Of a stretch of 64,000 nt of DNA, positions 9,497 to 20,236 are shown piece by piece. Under the pieces are notes generated by a model, which was given only the letters and a program-made list of their open reading frames with translations, ran no database searches and was not told the DNA's origin. The stretch comes from Kappaphycus alvarezii (taxonomy: Eukaryota > Rhodophyta > Florideophyceae > Gigartinales > Solieriaceae). The stretch lies in contig NADL03000561.1 of assembly GCA_002205965.3 (NCBI GenBank), positions 62,001 through 126,000 of the forward strand, given 5' to 3'. Each line of letters opens with the position of its first letter. Positions within the stretch are counted from its first letter, which is position 1. A program made the translations under genes and the position numbers.

Positions 9497-10219
9497 CTAA
9501 TTGTGACCCCTGACTGTGAGTCGATGCTGAGCCCCACTCTGATGGCGGACAAGATCTTGTTCACTGAACAACTCAATTTGGCAGTCCTTGCACCTGTACT
9601 CCTTCTTGCTTGTACGGCGGAGGTGACGACGGGAACGGAGGTGCTCGGAGTACTGGACGCGACCGGAGCAAGTGACTTGACAATGACGACAATGAAACGG
9701 AGAGGAACTCGGATTCTTGTTCATTCGCGGCCTTTTCGAAGGCTTGCGGATTCGATGGTTTACCACCCTTTGGATCGAAACCGAGGCGGCGTCCGGCAGC
9801 ACTTGAAGCCTTCTCGGAGGAGCCCTTGAACTTGTCGGTGGCCTTGACGGGTTCGAGACGGTCGGACGCGACGGCTTCCTCGGAACTGGGGGTAAGGATC
9901 GAAGACCAGTCGATGGTGGTAAGGTGAACGAGCGAAAAGGGGTGCGAGACTCTTCGACTGTAACAAGGGGAGATGCCACAGACGGTGCTCGGGGTAAGAC
10001 AAGATCCTGGAAAGACGGCGTCGGTGTCTTGGGCTCCTCGGGGCTGAGTAAGGCGATTGGGATTCTCGGAGTCGAACGATGATGCGGGGCCTTTGGATCT
10101 TCTTCCTCGCTAATCGTTATTATTGGCGAGGTGGGCGGGGAACGAAAGTCGGCGAGGTCTTCTGAGTCGTACTCTGACGGCGATGGAGGGCGGCCCTTTG
10201 ACTTTCTGTTGTACGACAC
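9497..10219 (-). CDS. Proline-rich protein with two U1/JAZ-type C2H2 zinc fingers
   Basis: Intact 240-residue open frame. The N-terminal two-thirds is disordered: Ser/Pro/Glu-rich with an acidic cluster (SEEED) and repeated SPEEPKTP-like stretches. A basic stretch (RKPSKRPRMNK, ~155-170) that could act as a nuclear signal follows. Two zinc fingers of identical spacing close the protein: FHCRHCQ...H-x5-H (~173-200) and YRCKDCQ...H-x5-H (~207-235). C-x2-C-x12-H-x5-H with longer linkers is typical of U1-like / double-stranded-RNA-binding fingers rather than classic DNA-binding arrays. Nucleic-acid binding is well supported; the target is unknown. The neighbours are transposon debris, so it may be a host gene or an element accessory gene. 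A TATATATA word lies about 250 bases upstream. Confidence 0.75.
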   Translation of the reverse strand: MSYNRKSKGRPPSPSEYDSEDLADFRSPPTSPIITISEEEDPKAPHHRSTPRIPIALLSPEEPKTPTPSFQDLVLPRAPSVASPLVTVEESRTPFRSFTLPPSTGLRSLPPVPRKPSRPTVSNPSRPPTSSRAPPRRLQVLPDAASVSIQRVVNHRIRKPSKRPRMNKNPSSSPFHCRHCQVTCSGRVQYSEHLRSRRHLRRTSKKEYRCKDCQIELFSEQDLVRHQSGAQHRLTVRGHN

Positions 10220-10960
10220 TGTGGGTTACCGCGTAAGGGTCAGAGTGAAAAACACAATGTTAGTATCTGTTTGCAATCGGGCAGCTGAGATAAATCAAGT
10301 AGGTATTTTATCCTAACTGGCGGATTGGAAAAACGCAAAATAAGGCACAACTTACTTGCGATTCTACCACGATGTGGGGTATTAAGCGCACACGAGCAGA
10401 TCAAGGTAGAACTGTGGTTGAAACTTTGGTTGAGGCTGGCTGGGTAAAGCCGGCCGCTCTAAACCAGGGTATATATAGAACTGAAGATAGCTACAAACTA
10501 AAGGAAAATGCAGTCTAACAGTAGCGAGTTCAAAGGTATTCCCGTAAAACAACCCTGACGGTACCTTAAGTAGCGCTTTCAGAATTGTAGTCGCAAGAGT
10601 GACATACTCTGACAAGATGCAAAAAGTAAATTGGTCCAGATGGTACGGGATAGCAAGGCGGTTTTTGATTGGTAAAGCAATGATATAATATCCCAGTGTT
10701 TAACTCGCCCGGAAATATTCCAAGTGTACCAATGGGGTCAAACGCTGTGTTCAGAACTGTAAGGAAAGTGTAATGACAGCAAAGTGCCTAGTAGCCCTGG
10801 CTGCAAGGTTACCAGTGGTTTGAATCTACAGTACAGTAGATGCAGTGAATTTGTATAAAGCTGTAAGGTCTGTGACGTGAAATACAACAGGTTTAGTTAG
10901 AGTTGGAGTTGAGTGCGAGTACGGCGAAATAGTTCTATATAAGTTGCGAATTGAGCACCT
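10220..10960. other. No recognisable gene
   Basis: Spacer with a TATATATA word near 10470 and a TATATAAG word near 10934. The latter precedes the protease remnant on the opposite strand and may be part of a decayed LTR. Confidence 0.4.
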
Positions 10961-11075
10961 CCAAGTAAAATATGGCTAGAGCTGGCGAACTTCCTTTAAT
11001 TCCCCCCACATTCCTTATACAACCTTCCCTTTCAGCTTCAACCTCTATCAAGCGAGATATATCAGGCTTGTACGG

Positions 11076-11762
11076 TTACTTGTTAATTATGGCTAAGACC
11101 AGATCTTGTTCAGTATCCGATCCACTATCTCTTTCGCTAGTCGACGAGAAAAGGTGGAGGGATTCTTCATCGTCTGAATCTGTGGGGTACTTGAAGTCCT
11201 CACTGTCCGTCTGAGCCCCATTGATTCTGGACGGCTCGTTGACGAATGGCAACACAACCTCTTCTTCTCCAATAAATAAATTGAAGTGTTGGAGTGCGTA
11301 ATCGATGCGCTTCTGGAGGGCTTCCAAAGTAGGGCTTCCAGAAATAACGTCAAACGGGGCATTTTTGACCACCAGGAACTCAAGATGCACAACCATTGAC
11401 CCATGAGACACCGGCACTCCTTTGAGACAACGAAGAACCTCGGCGATAGTTCCGTCTGCTACTGTCACCTGCCGATCGGTTTCCGTCGGGGTGAGGGCAA
11501 GCCTTTTGCAGAGGTCCCAAGAGATGAGGTTAGGGACTGCAACCGTGTCCAAAAGGCCATGAGTCTCCGTTCCATACAACTTCACGGCTACTCCTTTGAG
11601 TCGGCGTGGACCTCCTGAAGAGTTGACCATCGACGCCTGTGTAACCTGTAACCTTTTGGATAACAATATCCTTAAAACCTTTCTGGCCTCCTCGGCATTC
11701 CCGTGCAATAATTGCCCGAAGTTCATTCCTGTGGCAGCGGAAGCCGGTTCAGCGATCACCAT
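11076..11762 (-). pseudogene. Ty3/gypsy retropepsin region, catalytic motif altered
   Basis: 228 residues on the minus strand. MNFGQLLHGNAEEARK is shared with the element at 21.6-22.5 kb (ITFGQLLRGDAEDARK). It is followed by a retropepsin core, THGLLDTVAVPNLIS, where the family has D-S/T-G-A-x-x-N-L-I-S; the Gly is replaced (DTVA), so catalysis is unlikely. The flap and hydrophobic strand regions (VTVADGT, FLVVKNAPFDVISG) are present. The C-terminus is acidic. The frame differs from that of the upstream gag. Reverse transcriptase and integrase are missing: the element ends near 10960. Confidence 0.75.
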
Positions 11763-12049
11763 ATACTTCCCTACATGATCCTGAGGTCCACCGGATTTCT
11801 TCTTCGACTTGCAGTAGTCTTCTTCCTTGGGACGGGAGCCATCATCGGCGGACGATTAGCATGGGCCTTGTTCAAGATGGCATCAAGATCCATCAAGTTT
11901 TCCCTCCGCTGTTTCTGGAGAGCCTGCCCGTCCGCACTTCTCTTCGCGGTGGAAACTACGTCCTTTTGCGAGATTCCTGAACAAAGGCGACCTTGTCATC
12001 GTCCTTCGGCTTCTTCATTTTCAATTCTTCTCCAGACTCAGACCGGGTC

Positions 12050-12982
12050 CTAGCAACTCCTCCTCGCTGATCATCACCACGAGTGTTCTTGGACCAGCAT
12101 GTTGCTTCCGAATGTCATCTCCTCCCACAAATTCTACAGCGCGTGTCTAAATGCGTATTATGCGGGCAACGCCTCGCACCATGGCCCATATTGTTGCAAT
12201 ATCTGCAAAAATAACCGCATCCGTCTTCACCGGAGGCGTCGTTCCGTCGAATTGATTTTTCGCAAGCAACAATAGTTAAGCGAATTTATCGGCCAACTTA
12301 TCCACCTTGTTTTCCAGATGCTGAGAACTACAATCATCCAGCCTTTAAAAAATCTCTTCGGCGCTTCACTCGACGATACTCCTTGACTTTTTTTCTCCGT
12401 AGAACGTCTTCTTTCCACTTGCAAAGTCCGTGATTGCCTTTTTGAGCCCTTTATAGTCCGAAGAGGCTCTAACATTACGAACTGCGCAATGTATTTATTT
12501 TCTACCACTGATTTCGGAAGCAGGCCGAACGAGGCTGTATCGTTGAATTCAACTCTTTTGTACAGAGCGTCCGACTGCGCCAGGGAGCCCGTTAGATCTT
12601 TTGGGTCTAACCTAGCGTTGACAGTTTTCTGCAATTCTTCGTCCGGCTTCAGGTTTTTTCCAAACTCCTCGATGAGGTTGTCCTTAACGACCGAATAGGC
12701 CTTCGCCTCCTCCACCAATTCTCCGTCTTTCGCGAGAGCCTCATAGTAACGCTCAAACGCCGGGCCCTTGAGGTGGCAAAGGATCTGGAGCGCCTTTTCC
12801 TCGTCGCTTTTTCCGCGCATGACTACATTCTCGTACACGTAAAGGAAGCACACGACGTCGGAAGAAGGGGAACCGTTGAAGGAAACGTGGGGTCTAAGGG
12901 AATCGTTCATGATCATAGTCGACCTTGGATGCGATACCAGGAAATGTTTGTTTCTGTTTACTCTTCCTTTGTGTGCGGCCAA
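12050..12982 (-). pseudogene. Ty3/gypsy Gag with double CCHC knuckle, frameshifted
   Basis: From 12982 on the minus strand the Gag capsid region is readable: VSFNGSPSSDVVCFLYVYEN, VMRGKSDEEKALQILCHL, then FGKNLKPDEELQ. After about residue 205 the frame is lost. The zinc knuckles appear in another frame at about 12215-12105: CRYCNNMGHGARRC, and CRICG with a TGA replacing the residue before the second His. A Gag N-terminal paralogue lies at 35033-35344 and related Gags at 21.6-23.05 kb and 28.5-29.3 kb. Together with the protease region downstream this is a gag-protease-only remnant. Confidence 0.75.
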
Positions 12983-13160
12983 GCGGAACCTAACTCCTCC
13001 CCCAGACTCCGGCCGCCCTCTCGTCCCCTTACAGGTGCAGACGGTGCGGGGTTTCTACTCGCGAAACGTGCGAGTACAGTGTACAGTACTACTGTACACT
13101 GTACGAGCCCACTTCCAGCTCGTACAGTATACTGAGCGAGCACACTGGCCAAACAACTAG

Positions 13161-13664
13161 TGTCTATTGGACCGTTGTCCTCATATGAGGACAACTTTTA
13201 GCTCTTTTTTTTCAATACAAATTTTTTCACCTCGGCGCATTTCTTGTCCCTCCGCATTAGTTCATGAGTGCAGATGGCCAATCAAAACAAACTTTTCAAG
13301 ATTGTTGACCTCGGCGAAGGCTAGAGCAGTTTTCCCTCACCAGCTTCCGCTCTTCGCAATAAGTTGTGAAAACGGCTTCATTTTGGAAGGAAATATAGTT
13401 CGTATTATCGTGGGGGATTTTAGAAACGAGGGGGCATGTACAGTAAGAATTACTGTACTGCACCTTAACAAAAAAAACCTTTTTTGCAGTAAAAATTTCA
13501 GGCTTCCAAAACAATAACTGTTCCAAATGTAACGGAAATTGTCCTCATATGAGGACAAAGTGTGCCTCATATGAGGACAAAGTGTGCCTCATATGAGGAC
13601 AAAGTGTGCCTCATATGAGGACAAAGTGTGCCTCATATGAGGACAGAGCATGGTCGTATAGACA
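13161..13664. mobile_element. MITE copy 1, 504 bp, TSD CTAG
   Basis: The element starts TGTCTATTGGACC and ends GGTCGTATAGACA, flanked on both sides by CTAG (13157-13160, 13665-13668). Close to the left end is a perfect palindrome with core TGTCCTCATATGAGGACA (within 13174-13195). Near the right end the same palindrome opens an array of five 22-bp units (13540-13645). The rest matches the 48 kb copy over the whole length. No open frame is conserved, so it is non-autonomous. Confidence 0.85.
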
Positions 13665-13705
13665 CTAGCGACTCTGACCGTCGCGCGACACAAAAATCGC
13701 GCGAC

Positions 13706-13800
13706 ATTCTTTACATTGTAAGCCTTTACCATCACGACATCCCTCAGGGAACAGCTGACCATATTTTTCATGCATTAAAAACACCCCAAATTTCCCCCCA
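13706..13800 (+). repeat. Dispersed repeat, CACGACATCCCTCAGGGA family, copy 3
   Basis: Nearly identical to 5455-5545, including the left extension TTTACATTGTAAGCC. It lies about 40 bases right of the MITE. Confidence 0.75.
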
Positions 13801-14215
13801 TTCTTGGAGTGCCTTGAGACCAAATTTTCCAATCTGTCCATAGGTATCGATGGCGAGGGGATGAGCTCTAGGCCTTCTTGCTTGCAAAGCTTCGGAATAG
13901 TATACAAATAAAAGGGTATATTCAGAATATTTTTGACCAGGGTTTGAGCTCATACGACTGGGTCGACATTTTTGTTCTCTGTGATTTTATACGCTCACCC
14001 GCCATTTGATATAACTTTTCATTTCATTGTACTGTACAGTGCAAACATACTGTACTGTACATGAAGGGGATGGGGATATAGGGAGCTTTTCTGGTCAGAG
14101 TTGTAAGGCAGCCTGTTGCGTAGACGGGATGGGGGCAGGTCAGTGTTCAGAACCATTGCGTTCCCCATGCGCTTGTCGAGGAGCGTGCAAACCCTGCGCC
14201 TCGCCACCGCCCGTA

Positions 14216-17200
14216 ATGAACTGCGATAGTCAGGTCTTCATTAGCCACGCCGGTGAAGACAAGTCCACTGTGGCTGTGCCCTTGTACCATGCCCTTGCCC
14301 AACGCTCTATCTCCTCTTTCGTCGACGTAGTTGGTCTCAAATGCGGTGATAACGCACCGAGGAAATGCTTCGTCTCATGGAAAATGCTCCGGTTGGTGTT
14401 TTTATCCTAAGTCCTCATTTCTTGGCGAAGAAGTGGCCCATGGACGAGCTTTACTGCTTCCTTCAGCGTGCGGAAACGGCTGCCAAGCAAAATATCAAAC
14501 TGCCTGTGCTGGTTCCAGTTTTTTACAGTCTTTCAGTTGCTCTGTGCACCTCAAAGGAAGTTTTCAAGGCCAGGGATTCAGACGGAGATAATATTTTTGA
14601 GAAGTTTGGCTTTAATGACAGATGGGAACGTGGTGAAACCTCAAGGCAAGAGGTGCTTGATGCCATGTTGAAACTCTCAAAGTTTACTGGTGTCGAAAAC
14701 GAGGAGCGAGCAACAAATCTCCAGACTGATGACATGCGTCAAGCTCGATTTCTTCTCGTCCAACGTCTCGCGAATCAGTTGCAGGATGTCGTATTTCGCC
14801 ATTTCACACCCTCGGCTTCCCATTCCACGCCTCGTGTTCTACCATGCCACTCCTATTCTCGCCCTGACTTTTTTTCCCCGAAATATCTAGTCCCACTACC
14901 CTCGCCAAACGATGTTCTTGACTTTAACACTCGCAATTCTGGCGGTGAATTTTGTACCGCGGAGGGCAAGTTCAAAGCTCGTCTTTTGTCACAATTGGCA
15001 AACTTACGTGGCTCAGCTACGGACAATGCCAGCTTCCATGTTCCTAGTGCCATTGGAATGGGTGGTGTCGGGAAATCAACGGCTATGATTGGCATCGCTT
15101 GGGAGCCAGATGTTCGCAAAATTTTTTGCGATGGAATCTATCTTATTTCTGCGGGGGAAAACGCAGACGAAGACTACATTTTACGAGAAGTCGCAAATGT
15201 TGTAGAGGCTTGTGGAGGGTTCCAACTTGCAGCACGGATTAGAGAAGCACCTGATCTTCAAAGTGGTGTCCTCAGAGCTTCTTCATGGTTTGACCAGAAG
15301 AAGATTCTGTTGTTGCTGGATGATCTCTGGGAAGCAGAGTTAAGCCCGTTAGGATTCTTGAACGAGTTGCGGCGACTTGTTTCCCCACCTGGTCGCATTC
15401 TCATTACAACACGGAGTAAGGATATTGCTCAAGAGGCCGGATGCCCCGTGCCATTTTACGCACTTGACCCTCGGTCAGACGAGTCGCATCGTTTGTTGCT
15501 GCGCTATGCCGATCTCGAGGAAGATAAGTTTCGCTGCGGTGCAACCAATGGCAATAGCTATCTGGAGAAAGTCCTGGACCGCTGCGCAGGACTCCGATTG
15601 GCCTTAGCGATTGCAGGGTGTGCCATTCGGGAGCTAATGGAGGATGGCGGCGTGTTCGGCCATAATGTAATGCAAATCTACCATTCTGTATTAGAGAGAG
15701 GTGGAGATATAGACATGCTTGATCGGTTTGGTAACCACAGAGGCCTTCGGAACATGGTGCAAGCCAGTTTAGTGACTGCGGATCGTTGGTTTCAGAATGA
15801 ATCTCTCTGCAATTCATCAGGTGACATCTTGCCCCCTAGAGAGCTTTATGAGCAGCTTAGTGTCCTACGCAAGCAGATCCGTGTATCTGCGATTGTTCTT
15901 TCGAAACTATGGGGACAGCAAATTCGATTCAGGCAACAGAGATTGCGAACAAGTTTTGCAAATTGAGCCTGCTCTCGAGGGATAGGGATCGCTACGTGGT
16001 GCATGATCTCCTCATGGACGTATGCATTGTTAAGGCAGCAAACACGAGACGACTGACATCATATCATAGAACCCTCTTGCGGAGGTTCTTGTGTCCTGTC
16101 ATTGACGCTACTAAGCGGGCATGGTGGGATATGGATGTGGATTGTGATGGTTACCTTTGGGAAAACCTGGCGAGGCATTTGCGTGGTGGCGAATGTCTTG
16201 ATGAGCTTCGCAGGTTGTTAACCGATACGCGCTGGACGTTGTACAGAGCCACAGGTAGCAGTTACCTACCATTGCAGAACGATTTTTCTGAGCTTCAGAC
16301 AGGAATCATACGTGCAGCGCGAGGTCGAGTTGATAATTTTAAGAGAGAGCTGCAAAGACGAAACTGCGGAATGTACCTTGTTGAACGCGCAGTCAGTCTC
16401 GGATGGGCAAGATTGCGGGCAAACCCTGCGGAACTTGCGTTTCAAATGTTCGGACGTCTGAAGAGATACCTCAATGACTTCAGCGAGGTCCGCGACTTTC
16501 TTGCCTCTGCCACGCAAAATGCGGAGAGGCCTTGGTTAAGGCCCGAGCAGCAGTGCCTCGCCGGACCCGAAAACAAGCATCTCTTGACCATGCGGATGGA
16601 GGGACCAGTTGATGCGTTCGTCGTAGACCACTTATGCCATCGCGCATACGTTGGAGTTGGCGATGATATTGTCGCCGTCGATGTTGCTTCTCGCCAAGTC
16701 GTCGAAACAGCTCATATGGGCGGAATTTTTGTGCGTTCTCTCGGGGCAGTTGTGATGGCCGACTTATTGTGTCGTTGTCATCGGATCAGCGGGTGCGTAT
16801 GTGGGAGGTGGAGCGCTTACAAGTCGTTGGGAGCCTTGAGAGATGTGATGGGGTGACTTGCGTGGCAATTTCTCGAAGCGGGAAACGTATTGTGTCAGGG
16901 ACGCGGCACGGCGTGTTACATGTGTGGGATGCGGGTCAGCGAGTCATGCGGGCAAGCGACTAAGAGGTCATCCCAGTTCAGTGTCATGCGTTGCTCTGTC
17001 TGGAGATGGTAAAAGGGCAGTGTCTGGCTCACGGGACGGCACACTTCGCGTTTGGGATATCGAGCACATGAGTCAAAATAGTAAGATCCTCACGGGGCAT
17101 AGCGCCAACGTAGAATGCGTTTACATGTCCGAAGATGGAAGAAAAATCGCGTCTGGGTCGGAGGACCGGACTATTCGCTTGTGGGATGCAGAGAACATGG

Positions 17201-18413
17201 ACCAAGTGGGTGACGCCCTCAAAGGTCACACGGATGTGGTGCGGTGTCTAACTATGTCACATGACGGGAATATAATCGTGTCAGGGTCTTGGGACAGGAC
17301 GGTACGCGTGTGGGATGCAGTGAGGATGCGCGAACTGGGCGGCCCACTTCGGGGCCACACAGACTCAGTGACGTGTGTGTACATATCGCATGATGGAGAG
17401 AGGATCGTGTCTGGATCTCAAGACGGAACACTGCACGTTTGGGACGCCGAGCGCATTTTTCAAGAGCGCGGGTTTTTCAAAGGGATCAGAACGAACAGAC
17501 TGATTGAGACCTTAGCGGAATTGGGGGATCCGAATCAGTGTGGTGAGGAGAGGAGGGTGCCCTACCGTCGTGATGAGTGTCTATGCGTAGGTATATCAAA
17601 GGATGAGACAATAACAGTGTTGGGCGGTTCGGACGGAACGCTCCGTATATGGGATGCGGGTCGCATAGGCCGTGTGGGTGAGCCAGTTCAGGGTCATTCT
17701 GACGAGGTAACATGCGTGTCAATATCAGACGATGGGGAATTTTTCGTATCAGGGTCACTTGACGGGACTTTGTGTGTTTGGGATAGGCAACGGATGTGTC
17801 GTGTGGGTAGGCCTCTCAAAGGCCACGACGGCCGGGTGTCATGTGTGGCCATATCACAAGATGGGAAACGGTTTGTGTCTGCCTCTTGGGACGGGGCGCT
17901 TTGTATCTGGGATGCGGAGCGAATGTGTCGAGTTGGCGAGCCACTTCGAGATCACGGCACGGATCTTTCATGCGTCGTTGCTTCAGAGAATGGTAGATGG
18001 ATTGTTGCAGGTTCGTGGAACGGGATGGTTTCTGTGTGGGATTTGGAAGGTATGTCCCATCATGCCATACTGTTATCATTTGGAATGTACCGCTAAAAAT
18101 GCACTTCGTAGACACCAACCTGGTCTTGTGCATAACGGATGGAGGTAGCGTTCTTGTTCGGATTGACAGCCACGTGGGACCTGTTCGAGTGGAAAGCGCG
18201 GAATTTAGCCACGGGGACGCATCATCCACCGAAGACGCTAGTAGATCGGTGTTGCACTGCAGGGAAAACCAAATTTGGATGGAGTTTCCAGGTAGAAAGC
18301 TCCTAGGGACGCTGGAAGAAAAGATCGTGGCCTGGGCATTCCATGAGGCATCGAATATGATTTTGGTATGCCAAGAAAGCGGGGTATTGTTCAGATTTCG
18401 TTTAATTCTGTAA
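14216..18413 (+). pseudogene. TIR-NB-ARC-WD40 STAND receptor, five frame breaks
   Basis: An NLR-like immune receptor of about 1400 residues. TIR domain: starts MNCDSQ then VFISHAGEDK (14234-14263), FVDVVGLKCGDN and LMENAPVGVFILSP with the conserved NADase-type Glu (14380), WPMDEL. NB-ARC: P-loop GMGGVGKST (15055-15081), Walker B ILLLLDDLWE (15304-15333), RNBS-B GRILITTRS, GLPL-like CAGLRLAL (15583), MHD-like VHD (15999-16007). A helical linker follows to about 16.6 kb. Then come ten or eleven WD40 repeats (16.76-18.1 kb), each ending xxVWDAERM-like and sharing GRVGEPLxGH. The frame changes at about 14357, 15910, 16752, 16948 and 18060, every time by -1, i.e. as if one base were missing; most are beside G runs. 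No intron fits at these points. Decayed gene or base-call errors are both possible. The start is the ATG directly before the TIR. A MITE lies upstream and a Tc1 element begins 25 bases after the stop. Confidence 0.85.
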
Positions 18414-18699
18414 AATTGCCGTCTACGCGGTGAACATACAGTGCGCGTCATAAGTATGGAATCACCCGAAACTCGGGTACCGATAGTCCATCAGTCCCAA
18501 TAGATACTGAACGCATTAAACTTCTCAAAGCAAAAAAAAAGGTACCGAAAGCAAAAAAAAGGTACCGAAAGCAAGACATTTTTATGCTGAATCCAAATTT
18601 ATTAATCCGTCCAAAAAACTCCTTTCGAACTTATTAATGGAAACGTGTTTTTGGTGCGTTAAAAGTATGGAATCAATTTTTGTTTTTTGGCGTGCATAC

Positions 18700-20131
18700 T
18701 GTTTGGCGCAGATTTTTTTTGCCGCCGTCATGTACAGGCCTATAGTTTACTGTAATACCTCTCCTTGTCCAAATTTGCTTATAGTTCCGGTCCTTCCTCG
18801 TCCTGAACTTCGCTTATCATTACCGCGGTCCTCTCCAAATTTACTTCCATTTAATCTAGATATTTTTATACTGTATCTACCCCTCTGAATCGATCCCGAA
18901 TCAAGTTCTTTTTCCCTTTTCACTTACCCCCTCCTCCAAATTCGCTTTTTTAGGAAAAGGGCACAAATTCACTACTACAAAAATCTCTTCCGGATTTATT
19001 TTGCCTATTTCTAATCTATAGAACCTGCCCCGGGAGCCTATTCTAACCCTTTTATTCCGAGTTTTAAACGTTCCCGATCATTTTGCTCAGCACTCCTCTC
19101 CCCCTACACACCCCGCTCACCCCTTCTCCAGAAATGTGACATCAAATCGCCCCTCTGTCCCTATTTCCAAAAACCGTCCTTCCTGTCCCATCAATAGCCT
19201 TCGTCTCGCCGCCTACGGGACAACCGATGCCGACAACTACATTCGGCGGCAAACAAAGAAGCAAATCATCGAGATCGTTCGCCGCCTCTTCATAGAAGAA
19301 GAGGCGAGGGAGGTAAGTGAGGATGAGACTGAGAAAGTCGAGAAGGAGAGCGGGGAGTCCTTCGAGGAATGGTTAGCCCCTGAGCTAGTGTACGAGGCTC
19401 AGGAGAAGGATGAGGAGGAGGAAAAGGAGGATGAGGAGGAAGAGGAGGAGGAGGAGGAGGAGAGAACAGGAGGCATGGAAAGTGTTGGACTGGTGGGGCC
19501 TGGAATGGAGAGTATGGATCAAGTTGTGGGGACGATGGAACCGGATAGAGCTATCTTTAGTAGTCTAGATATCTTTCAGGAGGGAATAGAGAGCTGTGAG
19601 CCATTTGAAGATATTTGTGGGGACTGCTTGGACAGCATGAATATATTTTAGAGGAGTTGTTTGGATCTGATCTAGAGAATGGGAAATAAGAGGGTCCCAT
19701 TGATTGTTAACTTCTTAAGTACCTTTTGTTTGGAGTATGTCATCCACACAAATTGTTTCTGTGCATTTCCTGGTACCTTCTGTAGTTTTTTTCGGACTTT
19801 AGGGGTAGCCAAAAGTCTATATAAGCTGAGTAAACTGCTTCCTCATGGAGAGTTCAAGCAAGTTGGCAGACAACTTCAAGCCCAGTCGCAAATAGCTAAG
19901 AAGTTGAGAGTCAACTCCAGACCCAAGAAGAATTTATTTTACGCTAGTCACTAAGTATAGGTGGTAGACCCTGCCCTTCCATACTAGCTAGTAGCCCATT
20001 CAACTGTATTCCCTATCCACTCCTTTTTGGTTCGTTCAACTATACCAAAGTAGTACTTTTGTCGCATGCAACACCTCCTTCTTGGGTAATTGGTTCTGAG
20101 GATCTCTTCCTCTGCTGATTTATCCCTAACA
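18700..20131 (+). mobile_element. Solo LTR, 1432 bp, TSD CATAC
   Basis: Starts TGTTTGGCGCAG and ends CCCTAACA, flanked by CATAC on both sides (18695-18699 and 20132-20136). It sits inside the left part of the Tc1 element. The 3' part (TATATAAG region to the end) matches the minus-strand LTR at 23223-23590; the 5' part matches the LTR fragment at 5.85-7.05 kb. This defines the LTR boundaries for the family and shows that the acidic ORF lies inside it. Confidence 0.88.
19136..19681 (+). pseudogene. Acidic LTR ORF, decayed copy 2
   Basis: Paralogue of the protein at 6271. The start codon is lost: the ATG at 19134 is out of frame and reads ATGTGA, while the homologous frame has AAT GTG. Residues INSLRLAAYG, RRLFIEEEAREVSEDE and ICGDCLDSM are kept. 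The acidic run is a GAG/GAA trinucleotide expansion (about 19408-19461). One extra T near 19645 causes a premature stop; the family tail EELFGSDLE reads on in another frame. The splice-donor-like AGGTAAGTGAGG is conserved. Confidence 0.75.
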
Positions 20132-20236
20132 CATACCTCTATGCACAAAAAATCCCTCTAAGACTATACCACTTTTCTTTAAAGAGCCGAGGAAATCGGC
20201 TAGACGGAAAAATGGGGGTGGCTAGTACAGACAGCA

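Noticed and set aside
10972-11214. Plus-strand open frame after a TATATAAG box
   Set aside because: It is antisense to the acidic C-terminus of the protease remnant and has no recognisable features.
13540-13645. Regular palindromic repeats resembling a CRISPR array
   Set aside because: The intervals are 4-6 constant bases, not unique spacers, and the array lies inside a MITE with a second copy at 48 kb.
14216-18413. Introns explaining the frame changes in the receptor
   Set aside because: At each point the two frames abut within a few bases and conserved motifs lie directly on both sides, so no intron fits.
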